DNA from: Elymus sibiricus
Lineage: Eukaryota; Streptophyta; Magnoliopsida; Poales; Poaceae
DNA: 64,000 nt
Assembly: GCA_039707655.1 (NCBI GenBank)
Contig: CM077663.1
Location: forward strand, 436,745,830-436,809,829
Direction: 5' to 3'
The notes under the pieces were generated by a model. That model had not been told where the DNA came from. It was given only the letters and a program-made list of their open reading frames with translations, and did no database searches. Below, one piece after another: positions 11,187 through 21,889 of this stretch. Numbering within the stretch: the first letter of the stretch is position 1; each line of letters begins with the position of its first letter. The translations under genes were made by a program, and so were the position numbers.

Positions 11187-12675
11187 AATTTATAATGATA
11201 ACAGAAGACAAGGCTCAACTATCCTTATCGATATTAAGATCCAGGTCCATGTCTTACTTGTCTGCGTTATTTATGACTGTCCGTGATACAGAAGCAACAC
11301 CAACGTTGAAACTTGATCAAAATCCTGAAGTATCTCTTTCGTTTATGGTGTTTAGTGGTTGCAACTTTTTGTTCCCATCAAGTCCATTGCAGCCAGCGGT
11401 TGGGGTCTGGAAATGTTTTAATCAGCTTATCATGTTGCATATCCGTTCTTGTGATACACTCATCTACTGGCCTGAAGAAGAGTTCCGAAGCTTGCTATCA
11501 TTGAAGGTTGCAGCAAGCTAATTGGCCCTTCCTAGGTGAAAGGATGCCGTACTCGAGGAAGTGAGCAATTCCTGCCAAATCTAACATGTCTAACCGTAGA
11601 GCGCTGTTTAAGCTTGACAAAGCTTTTTGTTCTTCCCCCATCTCTCACGTCTCTGAGATGTGAGGCGTGCCCTAGTCTTGAGTTCATACTGGGGCAGGAT
11701 GATATGGAGCTGGGGAGTTTACAATACGTTGATACAGAAGCATCGTTAGAACACTGCAATGACCTTGCATCTGAAAATATGTTAGAGCTGTCACCTTCGC
11801 CCAGAATTAATTCTTTGCCATGTCTTGAGAGTTTAACAATACATATCTGTCACAAGATTCGTTTCGTGCCAGCGCAGTTGGATACACTCACGCATCTGAG
11901 TATTATCGGTTGCAGTGGGCTGGAGTCACTAGATTGTTTGGGCGACCTACCGTTACTGCGTACATTATTTCTTGGGGACTGCAAACATCTGGCATCTGTA
12001 CCAGGTAGTGCTGGAAACTACTCTGCCCTTGAGAAGATCGGGATCAAATGTTGCCCAGCTCTAAATATGAAACCACTTTATGGACACCTCCAACGACGGC
12101 ACAACACAATAGCCTTGAACTGAAGGATATATCTTATGCTGGTGCAATCCTTCCTTCTGAAGGTACCTTTCAATTTCCTGTACTTCATTTAGTTTCTTTT
12201 TTTCCCTTGCCTATTGTGTTGCAAAACATATGCCTTGCGGCGTGCAGTTTGAAGCTTTATTCAACACTCCTCATGTCAACACATTTGGTATGCATGTTTT
12301 TGTTAACTCAACGAAGTTTGTCATTTTCTCAACTGTTTCCTCATGTACTTTGTAAGTAGAGGGCACGGTATCCTAGGAAAATGAAATGTGAAGGACGAAG
12401 GTAGCCATTTTGACATCGATGCAGATGTGTACATGAGTGATACATCTATATTTCCTATAGTTTGGTGAAATATGTTATCTTTTGTGGCAACAGTGTATAC
12501 AAATTTTCTGATTCTCTAATATTGACTTGGATACAGTTGATTTTAATAGACATCTTTATCGAAATAATATTAATAATAATAGAGATATCCTGACGTTGTT
12601 TTCCATGCACAGGGCCTCAACTATGGGAGCCAAAATCTTGGAAATATGCTATTCCTGGACTTCGGGTACATACGT
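11187..12675 (+). pseudogene. NLR disease-resistance gene, 3' leucine-rich-repeat part (copy A)
   Basis: Translation gives grass NLR repeat signatures: CFNQLIMLHIRSCDTLIYWP (near 11410-11480), FVLPPSLTSLRCEACPSLEF (near 11630-11690), and SGLESLDCLGDLPLLRTLFL (near 11910-11970). An intron follows after ...ILPSE (donor GAAG|GTACC at 12162), and a last small exon from 12613 reads PQLWEPKSWKYAIPGLR. Wheat NLRs of the RGA type commonly end this way. Lesions: a frameshift before GCSKLIGPS near 11500, an in-frame TAG at 11533-11535, and a second frameshift near 12100. The 5' part with CC and NB-ARC domains would lie beyond the gypsy insertion, outside the window. The gene was probably killed by that insertion or was already decaying. 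Confidence 0.85.
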
Positions 12676-15600
12676 TCAAGAAAATGTGTTAATGTATGTC
12701 TGTGAAATCAATTTTCTGCGTCTTGAATTCTAAAAGCTTATGTCTTTGTTGAGCTGAATGTGTGATTTCCTTGCAGGATTGCTCGTTGCATAATAGATGG
12801 TTGCCTCAGTGCGAGGTCTTGTTCTGTTTTCCTGTTCCGTAACGTTTGGAGAAAAACAGACGGTCGAAGACCGAAAAACAGATTCCAAGTTGCTGAAGAA
12901 CCGGAGAAGGCCGTGCTACTCTTCGGAGAAGAAGTGTGTCTGAGTAGTTGTAGGTACACCTGCGTGCAGCCGTGTGCGTAGCTAGCTAGAGGTTTGTATC
13001 CATTGATTCTCCTTGTGTATCTCATCTATTTATCTTTGTCAGCTATGATGTGCGGGCAGTACATTGTCGGGTATCGCATCTACGTATCTATTTATCTTCG
13101 TACAATGTACTCACTACGTCCCATAATATAAGATGTAAAGTATCAAATTGTCGGGCGATATATATATATAGCTTGCTTGTGGTAGAGGATGGTCAGTAAT
13201 TTTCAGCCTGCTAGTAGGATATGTATAGTTTTGACTCCTCTGCCTCTGCTTGCAGCTTTGCTTCCATTTCTTTCTTGCCTTCTTCTGCTATTTACAGTTC
13301 TTCAACTGCCTTCTTCTTTCTAATTGACAGGCTTTTCATCAGATCGATCATTGACTTGTTGCAATCGACACGTCTTCCGGGATCACGGGATGGAGCACAC
13401 ACAGACTACTAACTAGTGCAACTCATCAAGGACAATGACAGTAGTTTTCAAGGCAGCCTGAAACTGAAAGACTTAATGCGGGAAACTCCTCGGGTCTTTC
13501 TCCTCTTTCAGTCTTTTTTCTCTTTGCATTCTTTTTTACTTCAATCTCTTGACTTAACCAACGGAAGGACCAACCAAAAATGGTGGCCAACTCACCATGC
13601 CACGTGTCCCTGCTGCTGCCACTGGTGCACCCGCATCGGCTGGCCACCGACGAGGAGACCACTTTTTTTTCTGAGGGAACTACGCTCGACTTTATTTATC
13701 AAGGGCGAAGTCAGATGAATGTTTTCAAATTGTGAGCTTCAACATTATTGTCCGTCTGTTGGTACTTAAAAAAGACAAGTCGTCAAAACCAGCAGCCCGC
13801 GCTCGTATTTTTCACGAATTATAGGTCCGTAGTTGGCATCAAATAGTTGAGCCCACGCCTGAAGCAAGGCACAAATGAGCTGGACCACTATGGTGAACTC
13901 ACTTTAGCAGGTATTTTGTAAAAAAAATCGGTTTCCTATTAGGTTTTTAAAACCGACTATTGTATTTTGTTTACGGACCTAAAATGTATGAAAGCATAAT
14001 ATTTTTTAATTTTAACCGGACGGGTGTATTTTAATATTTTTCAAATTACACTAATAGACATTCGCTGTATATAAAAATTGTTTAGTTTTTTCGCACATCA
14101 ATTTTTTTACTTGTATTAAAATAATAATTATATATTTAAAAATGTTCAAAGTGTCTTTAAAAATATCCACCATACTTTAAGAAATGATTATAGTATAGGT
14201 AACATAATAAATAAATTAGTAAATAAAGCAAACTGAAAAAGGAAATAAAAACACCATAAATAATAAGAGGAACAAAAGAAAACCGCACAACAGAAAAAAA
14301 AGAAAAAATAAACTGCCCTAGCAACAAAGGAAACAGTAGGGAGACAGACGTACCATCCAACTAGGATGGTCCAACTCGTCTTGCGTACACGTGTGGCCTC
14401 GCCTATCTTGCACATTCCAATTGAAGTAGCTCACATAGATAAGCATACACTCGTCCCTATGAATATAGACACGTACACATATCGTATCCATATGAACACC
14501 TTCAAAAGACTAAGCCAGTCTAGCATTTTAAAAATTAACAAAATCATCACAAACGTCTTGTAGTCGACAATGTCTTTCCCCACTATACGAACATCATTGA
14601 AAAGGCTAAAATAAATCCAGAAATATACGAGCACCAATATCAAGTTTAGGAATTGGACCCTGATGAGTTCATGATACCAATGTCTTACCATTTGACACGT
14701 TAAATAGGATTGACCACCAACAAATGCGTGACTATTCCTCGCATGTAGCGAGGTAGCAGCAAGCCTCGTGCGTTCACGTAGTAAGGGCATCCTTTAGCGA
14801 GGCTGGCATTATAGTGATGTCATACCATCGTTGTTGTTTCTTTTTTATTTTTTTTATTTTTATCTTAAATCAATCTATTTTAAGAACATAAATTTATATC
14901 TTTTTCAAAAATAACTATGATATAGAAAAAATGCTAACATAGTATTAAAACATTGTTAACCCAATTTTACGAAAAATTATGGCTTTTAAAAAAAATGTGA
15001 AAATGAAAAAACGTTCCTATGCTCAAAAAAGTATCTTAATTTTTTTTAACTGTGTATAGAACGCAAAAACAAAGTTTGCGTAAAATTAAAAAACATCACA
15101 ACTAAAAAAATATACTTAACATTTTAGATAAACATTTTCATGTTCAAAAACTGTTCTTGAAGTTTAAAAATATATTTATTGCCATTTACAAAATGTACAT
15201 GAAATTTTGAATAAATATACTTGTGTTTCACATAGTTTTAAAAGAAAATTATTGCCACTAAAAAAATCACGAACGCATATAGTCAAAAATGTTACCGTCT
15301 AACTAAAACATATATTTGAAAAATGTATTGAGATATTTATAAAGGTGTTAAATGTATAATAAAATAATGTTTCAGATGTAACTAAACAATGTACAATATG
15401 TACAAAAAATAATAGGCATCAAAACATGTACTTCAAAAAAAGATGCTAATCATGAACTTTAAAAATGTTAAACATGCAATATTGTTTTTTCAACATATAC
15501 AAAAAATGTACAAATATGTATGAAAAAGAATAGACATCAAAAAAGTATTTTCAAAACAATGTTAATCATGTATTCGAAAAATATGAAATGTGTATAAAAA

Positions 15601-16292
15601 TAATGATTCACATGGATAGATATTTTTTTCAAATGTGTACGAATAATAATAGACATAAAAACATGTATTTGGGAAAAAAGTAAATCATGTATTTGGAAAA
15701 TGCTAAAGGTGTATAAAAATAATGTTTCTGTGGTATACAAAAATGTACAATCTCTATGAAAAAGAATAGACATAAAAACATCTATTTCAAGAAATTCTTA
15801 ATCATGTATTTTAAAATGTGAAATATTTTTTATTTTTTTAATGTATAAAAAACATGTACAGTGTATGAAAAAGTTAGACATCAATACTTGTACTTGAAAA
15901 TTAATGTTAAAAGTGCGTAATCAAATGCTCCTGATATATACGAAAAATGACATTAATGTTGTGTGCGAAAAAAGTAGACATGTGTTGAAAAAAAATAGAA
16001 ACCCAACAAAACAGAAGAAACAAACAAAGAAAACCGAGCCTCATCATCCTCGAGTGGCGTCGGGTAGGGCATGAAGTTCTGGAATCCGGTCACAGTGTTT
16101 GTCATGAGCGCGAACGATGGGAGCTGCGCCATATTGGCTGTCATGAACGTCGGGTAGGGCATGAAGTTCCTCCGAGACGCATACTTACATGGTTAAGGAA
16201 TTGATACACGCAACTGATTTGGCGTCTCTGACTTTTCTTGCAATGTAGGATGGGCTACCAGCGCGGAGTAGGTCATGCCAAATCGTTTAGTA
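12676..16292. repeat. Segmental duplication copy A, first part (NLR 3' flank and AT-rich DNA)
   Basis: This stretch aligns in order and orientation with about 54,720-58,600. Shared landmarks include the leader-like AGCTGAATG...TTGCAGGA (12755), GGTAGAGGATGGTCAGTAAT (13180), ACGCTCGACTTTATT (13682), and the GCGTCGGGTAGGGCATGAAG block (16060). The first part derives from the NLR 3' untranslated region. The rest has no coding sequence I can defend. The copy is interrupted at 16293 by a Helitron and resumes at 19691. Confidence 0.85.
15300..15980. repeat. Degenerate tandem array, about 118-bp period (copy A)
   Basis: The marker AGACATCAAAACATGTA and its variants recur near 15413, 15531, 15650, 15769 and 15878, giving periods of 118, 119, 119 and 109 bp. 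Each unit contains the pattern AAATGT...TATAAAAATAATGTTT. The array is very AT-rich and non-coding. It has a counterpart at 57640-58300. Confidence 0.75.
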
Positions 16293-16304
16293 CTAGCTTA
16301 GCCC

Positions 16305-16323
16305 GCGCGGCGGCACGCCGCGC
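16305..16323 (-). other. Helitron 3' terminal hairpin
   Basis: Perfect 8-bp arms around a 3-base loop, eight bases before CTAG. A close copy of this GC-rich palindrome lies at 16460-16476, inside the element. Confidence 0.7.
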
Positions 16324-16828
16324 CCGTCATAAGTCGCGACTATGTAGACTATGGTCCAAACAATAGAACAATAAATAGTTATTCGCTATCAATTAAAGAG
16401 AGGCATAACTATATTTGAAGAAGTTGAAGATGGCAAAGAAGTAGATTTATTACAACCATGCGCGGCGGCACGCCGCATCCCGTCGATACGTTGTGTTTAT
16501 ACATAATGTCTTTGTCTTTGTCTTTGTTGTGTAAGTTAAAGTTAAATAAATGTGAGAATAAGGTTGTAATGACAATAAAAGAAGTCATGCTTAGAAGCAA
16601 CCAAAAATGAGACATTTATTTTCACCATGTGTGATACATAGTAGGGAACATGAAGCACATGCTGATACATTTCTAATTAGATTAAACACAGCACATTCAC
16701 TTTTGGTATATATAATTCTGTTGGAGCTCCCTACGGGATTGGTTCCCGTGATGAACTGGTAAAGGGCCGTTGCAAATTGTTGCTGAGAGCATGAGACATT
16801 ATATAAAAAGATGTGTATATTTTTTTTA

Positions 16829-16928
16829 CCGCCGATCCATATTAATTGTCGTTAAAATGAATGCATCTAGACGTATTTCAGTGTTAAATACATCCGTTTG
16901 TGCGACAATTAATATAGATTGAAGGGAG
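16829..16928. mobile_element. Stowaway MITE (Thalos/Athos-like)
   Basis: A 100-bp foldback flanked by TA on both sides. Inverted halves share CCATATTAATTGTCG and CGACAATTAATATAGAT. The right tip is GGGAG; the left tip has decayed. It lies inside the Helitron. Confidence 0.75.
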
Positions 16929-17833
16929 TATTAATATTTTTTCTTTAATAAATAGTCATTCGAATTGTTAATACTTATTCGAGTTGTAGAATGTAGTGTT
17001 GAAAGTGTAGATGTTCTTTGAGTTACATGTTCATTTGAGCCACTGTTCACTGGATGGATCTTATGTTATTTCCTATATACTAAATGAATTATTTGTTTAA
17101 CGCGCTCCGGGTCAATATAACAGTTCATTATAAGTGAAACCAAGATATCTGGAATGACCAGTGGAGCAAAAATGTACATCTGATGCTAGCAAAATGTAGA
17201 AAATAATCAAAAATACAAGGAAGCCTATCCTTGAAATTCTGATCTTACTTGCTTGTGCATCATAAAGCAAGTTTAGATATCTTGAGACATGAGCATACAA
17301 CTGGGATGAACATTGATCCAATTGAAATATGTCGAGACACAGCAAGATTAAGGTAAAATTGAGAAGGATGAACATTGATCGCCACATATATGCACCAAGA
17401 CATGTTAATTTTCTTTCTTCAAGGATCCAAATAAAGGGAATCAATTAGCCATAATGTAACAGTTTGGTTGAATCTTAGACCTTTTCTTTTATTTCTCTTT
17501 TACTCTCCTTCGTTGCAACATACTGTTTTATTTTTAATGAAAATTGTACTGTAGAGGTATTGTTCTACGGTTTGGGGGTCAAAAAAATAATGTAACAGTT
17601 TGGTATACACTAAGGTTTCAGATTTCCAATACTCTAACAGAGGGAGATCAAATATTAAAAAAATCATTCAAATAGCTTCCATAGATCCAATCTAAATAAT
17701 GTATAAAGAGACAACCCTAAATAATATGTACCCTCTAATATCATGAATATGTTGATAAATCCAATCCAAATAACATAGATATTGCAGTAGAAACCATTTC
17801 TCGTCGTTGCACGTTTCATCAAAGGCGCGAGGA

Positions 17834-17895
17834 GACCAACCATCCACGGCCGTGCCGACGACCCGACCAACCATCCACGGCCGTGCCGACGACCC
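17834..17895. repeat. Tandem duplication of a 31-bp unit
   Basis: Two adjacent identical copies beginning GACCAACCATCCACGG, starting at 17834 and 17865. Confidence 0.85.
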
Positions 17896-17899
17896 GAGC

Positions 17900-18480
17900 G
17901 CAGCTAGAGTGACGTGGGAGGCATATATTTGAGGCCTAAACAGCGAGAGGCGGCGAAGGGGCCTCTTGGAGCAGAACGCCGCCGGCGGTACGTAGCTCGC
18001 TTCCCCGGACGTCATCGACGAACGCCCTAAGGGCATCCCGAAGAGGCCGCACTTGGCGAGCAGATCGACGATGTTGCTACAGACGTCGCCCGCGAGCCCG
18101 TCCTTCCAGCCTGCGAGCTCGTCCTTCCAGGCCACGCAGACGCAGGAGACCCGCTCCGTTTAGGCGAAGTTGCCCAGTTCGGCGCCGGCAGCACGGCGCA
18201 GACTATGAGCGCGTTCCTGTAGAAGAATTGGCTAGCCGTGTGACCTGGAGCTTGGGCGGATTGCGGCAGCTCGGAGATGCCGTCATCTTGGAGAGAGAGA
18301 AGCGGCGTGCGGAAGGAGAACTCGATCTTCACCTGGAACATGCTCGTACGAAAAGTGGCGGAGGAGGAGCCCGAGCTGCCGCACGTCGTCTGAGTTGCAG
18401 CGTACGTCCTCCCTCAAAAACATCAGCCGGCCAGGCTCATCGGCGCGCCGAGCACGTCAGAATCAAGAACGACAAAGCTG
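17900..18480 (-). pseudogene. GC-rich gene-like fragment inside the Helitron
   Basis: The base composition rises sharply here compared with the AT-rich flanks. The minus strand holds several overlapping open frames, including one with FQVKIEFSFRTPLLSLQDDG and another with VCSNIVDLLAKCGLFGMPLG. Neither belongs to a family I recognise and the frames change along the stretch, as expected for captured and decayed exons. It follows the better-formed exon at 18567-18823 on the same strand and may derive from the same donor gene. No product should be assumed. Confidence 0.4.
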
Positions 18481-18566
18481 TGAGCGTGTGACAAGAACAC
18501 TGATTATTTACCGCACGATGTCAAATGAATGCAAAGAAATGCAGTGGGACAGATCAGGACGCATAC

Positions 18567-18823
18567 CCTGCGAGCAGAATCTGGGACAACGATCGCGGGC
18601 GCAGCGACGATTTCCAGCGGCTGACATTCTCGTACTGGCCGCCCCTCCCGCCGATGGAGGCGACGATGTTGTCGCAGTGGACCTCTTTGCCGTTGTTGGT
18701 GTACGGGTGGCGGGCGGCGGGGCGGAGCTCGTAGGAGGACATGGATGCATCAGACTCGTCGAGCTGATTATCAGCAGGGCAGCGCAGCACCCTTGCAAGT
18801 TGCAAGGGACGACGGAAAGCCAT
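18567..18823 (-). CDS. Captured first exon of an unrecognised plant gene (85 codons)
   Basis: The frame starts at an ATG in good plant context (ACCATGG) at 18823 and reads MAFRRPLQLARVLRC... through DNIVASIGGRGGQYENVSRW to ...LSQILLAG. It meets a strong splice donor GTATGC at 18566. An acceptor after CTCACAG (about 18478) would keep the frame and add FVVLDSDVLGAPMSLAG before a TGA. That gives a protein of about 103 residues, clearly shorter than a normal gene product. It has no signal peptide or membrane segment I can see. I do not recognise the family. It lies within the Helitron, which is known to pick up host exons. Confidence 0.4.
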
Positions 18824-19690
18824 GGTCGCTCGCTTCTTGCTCCAACCAGTAACAGAACAGCACGCAGGACGACGAATACCACAGTGAGACCCCGACGCAA
18901 TAAATGAGCATCGGACAGTTCATCGCCAACAGCAGCCTCCGTCATTAACGCACGACGACCTCGAATAGCACCAGGGCCTCCACCATTGCTCACACGGTTA
19001 ATGACGCCCGCCAAATCCCAGGAGGACGACCCGGACGACCCAATGCGAACAGAGCTGCGAGCCTGCGATGAACCATCAGTATAAACATAAACATGAATAA
19101 ATGGAAACCACAACCATAATGCAAAAGAAAGCAACGGGGGAAGATGTATATATAGTAGTTCTAGAGAAGAAAAAAAATGCATGAAGCGACATCCCGAACG
19201 GTCGAGAAAAACAGCGCCGAGAACATGCCATGCAAGCGGCGGCCAACCCAACAAAGAACACGTCGACCAGCATAGACGGCATCATGCAACACGCATGCAC
19301 ACACGTGTCATCAGAAAAAGAGAAAAAGAAAATCGAACAGCCCAAGCGGTGGTCAAATGCGGATGGAGATGGCCAAATAAAAAGCTGCCAAGAAAACGTA
19401 GTCAAATTGGAATGCAGCGCATGCATGCAACGCACATGCGACCAGAGAGAAGGATACAAACCACCTAGAAAGAAGGATTTGAGCGGCGCCGACTAATACC
19501 CTAAAAATGGCAGGCACACACATGAAATCATGAACCTAGTTAACAAAATTTTGATCAAAGATTTAGAGCCACAAGGGAAATCTACCCCATCAGGTACCAA
19601 AGTAATACACGCGTCATGCAACCTCTAACCTATCCCGTCACTTTCAAACAAGTGGCTAAACGTAGGGAGAAATCCTTCATTGAAATTAGA
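18824..19690. other. 5' part of the Helitron, no gene seen
   Basis: Sequence upstream of the captured exon, likely its former 5' flank or intron plus the Helitron 5' terminal region. Short open frames overlap on both strands without recognisable content. Confidence 0.4.
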
Positions 19691-20135
19691 TGTTTGGGTA
19701 TTGTCACGTGTAGTAGAAACACCCAATAGTCCGGCGTGTTTATTGAGGGCCAGATCCCGAGATAAGATTTGCAGGGTCAGTGGACATATTAAATTTGAGA
19801 AAGGGCCATTTACTAAAAAAGACACTCGAGATTTTGAGAATGCACACAACCAAATCGTTAAAAGAACATAAAAAGAAAAATCAATAGACATGACATCAAA
19901 ATATCATGCCGAAACGATCAACAACAATCGACCATCGACTCCAACTAATCGCCTGCCAGAAAAAAAATCCATCATGAGGAGGCTAGAGTGCGGCAAAGAG
20001 GAAACCAAGCCCACGGCTTGGTCATACCAGACAGTGAGGAGCCCACCAAATGCCCCACCACCAGGCCACATGACAAAGTTGCGGACCAAGTGCTCGGGGA
20101 GAAATTCATGGGCTTCGAACACCTTCAGTCACTGG
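19691..20135. repeat. Segmental duplication copy A, second part
   Basis: Matches about 58,600-58,975: ATTGTCACGTGTA, GGCGTGTTTATTGAGGG, AGGGCCATTTACTAAAAAAGACACTC, and CTTCAGTCACTGGC at the end, where the two copies diverge. No gene is visible. Confidence 0.85.
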
Positions 20136-21180
20136 CTATATTGAGCCAGTGTCTAAGAGAAAAATCTAAGATGGTTGACTAAGGACGGGATGCCCCGATA
20201 AGCCGGCGAGTGAGCCAAATCAAAATTGGATGAGTTGACATGGTAAAATGAGCCGGCATATCAACAAGCCGGCTAATGGAGAATACATGATCTAAAAAGA
20301 CTTGGTAATTTTCGAGAGCATAAACCGTTTTCCACGGAACAAGAAGAATGGGTGCATCTAATAAATACGGAAAAAGGGAAGTAAAAACACTAAGAACAGG
20401 CGAAGCTATAGAAGTGTGATGGTACTGAGATTGGTTACAACAATATAATAGATCTACGACATTTTAGGAGTGGATGCGGAGGTAAAACCGCACCTCCTCG
20501 CCATGATAAATTGAAGATGAGATGGACTTGTCGCTACATTTTGGACGAACTTCGAAGAACACCGACGAACTACCGAAGAACTGCACAAGAACAATGGGGG
20601 AGACTTACAGATCTGAAGAGAAGCGTGGCGAAGCACGGGAACCCCGTGAGAATGTTCGGAGCCCTGATGATGCGAATCTGGCGTGGTTGGCGTTCGTCTT
20701 CGAGGGCGCCGCCGGAAGCAGAGAGTTCGAGCGTGACGATGGCAACAGACAAAGGAAGAAGATGAAGGGCAGAGAAGTAAAAGTGAATCTCGGGGCCCCC
20801 CTCACATATTTATAGGCGGTAAGAATGTGAAACGGCAAGTGTGAAATGGACGACGCAGTAACTTGTGGCTACAAAGACGCTTCGATTCCCGCGTTTGACA
20901 AGATTTAACGACTGTTGAAAGGATTCGCCATGATTACACGTGCACGTCAAAAATCAGCAGGATGATGTCATCATGGAGGTAGTCCAAGAGAAGCCAAGTC
21001 CTAAAAGAGGGAAGATGACCCGACAGAATATTGACCCGGACGAATTGCCAGAAAACGGGATCTGGAGAGAAGAAAAATGCCCGCTCAAGAGCTAGATTTG
21101 AACTCTGACCTTCACATTTCAGTTTATTTGTTTCAGGATGAAGTTTAACATGGATAAATCCAAATTAAACTGGGGGCTAA
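20136..21180 (+). other. Possible internal remnant of an LTR retrotransposon
   Basis: The stretch is absent from copy B and ends in the purine-rich AAACTGGGGGCTAA directly before an LTR-like sequence at 21181. That fits a polypurine tract, so this may be the 3' internal part of a plus-strand element. I found no reverse transcriptase, integrase or gag motif, and no second LTR. Confidence 0.4.
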
Positions 21181-21766
21181 TGTTGGCAATATGCCCCCAC
21201 GGAATGACCCGCCCAAGGTGTGACCCGACTGCTAGGTGGCGGTTCATAACCAGAGTCGTTATGTGGGTCGCGGAAGCCCTAAAGTTCAAGGTCCAAGTGG
21301 CGGCTCATCGAATAAGGCCGGCTCATGGACCGGTACTTGGCGGGCCGGCTCACGGCGGGAGTTGTAAGAGATTTTCTCTACTTGAGAGACAATACATGTA
21401 TAATTTGATTAGAACACGGGTTGTATTACAACCCGGATTGCGTTGTAACCTCAGGACCTCAACCTGTATATATAAAGGGGAGCCCCTAAGGTAGAGAAGA
21501 GAGAAAAGAAACCATCGAGAGTTGGGTTATCGGTTCCGTATCATTGTAATCGAGATCATCATCAATAGGACACAAAGCAGGATGTAGGCTTTTACCTCCA
21601 TCGGAGGGGCCAAACCTGGATAAACCCTTGTCTCTCATTCCCGATCAACCCCATCCAAGCAACCACTAGTTGCGATGGTTCCTAGACTTAGTCCTATCGC
21701 TAGGACATCTGCTATGAGAAAACCAGGACAATAAGATAAGGTAACGAACATTAACATTATCCAACA
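21181..21766 (+). repeat. Orphan LTR, 586 bp
   Basis: Begins TGTTGGCAAT and ends TTATCCAACA, giving matched TGTTGG/CCAACA tips. A TATA-like TGTATATATAAAGG lies at 21462-21475 and a purine tract sits immediately upstream. No 5-bp target duplication was found, which fits a partial element rather than a clean solo LTR. Confidence 0.65.
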
Positions 21767-21889
21767 TATTCTTCCACGCCAGGTTGGCCACTGCTTGGTT
21801 AAGCCTTACTCTAATTAACATTCGAGTTACCACTCCTTTTGTTATCATAAGTATAAGGCACTCCACAAAACCCAAGATTAGACAATTCA

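Larger units (their letters stand above)
16293..19690 (-). mobile_element. Helitron (rolling-circle transposon) carrying gene fragments
   Basis: Comparison with the duplicate at 58,600 shows a 3.4-kb insertion here. On the minus strand it starts with TC (TCTAATTTC, 19690) after a host A and ends with CTAG (16293) before a host T. Eight bases before the end is a GC-rich hairpin with arms GCGCGGCG/CGCCGCGC and a 3-base loop (16305-16323). A|TC...hairpin...CTAG|T is the Helitron signature, and there are no terminal inverted repeats. No Rep/helicase gene is visible, so it is non-autonomous. The empty site in copy B lacks about nine bases near the junction, so the ends deserve checking. Confidence 0.7.

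Noticed and set aside
16293..19690. TIR transposon or LTR element in copy A
   Set aside because: No terminal inverted repeats or LTRs; a possible AAAC duplication is weaker evidence than the A|TC...CTAG|T Helitron signature.
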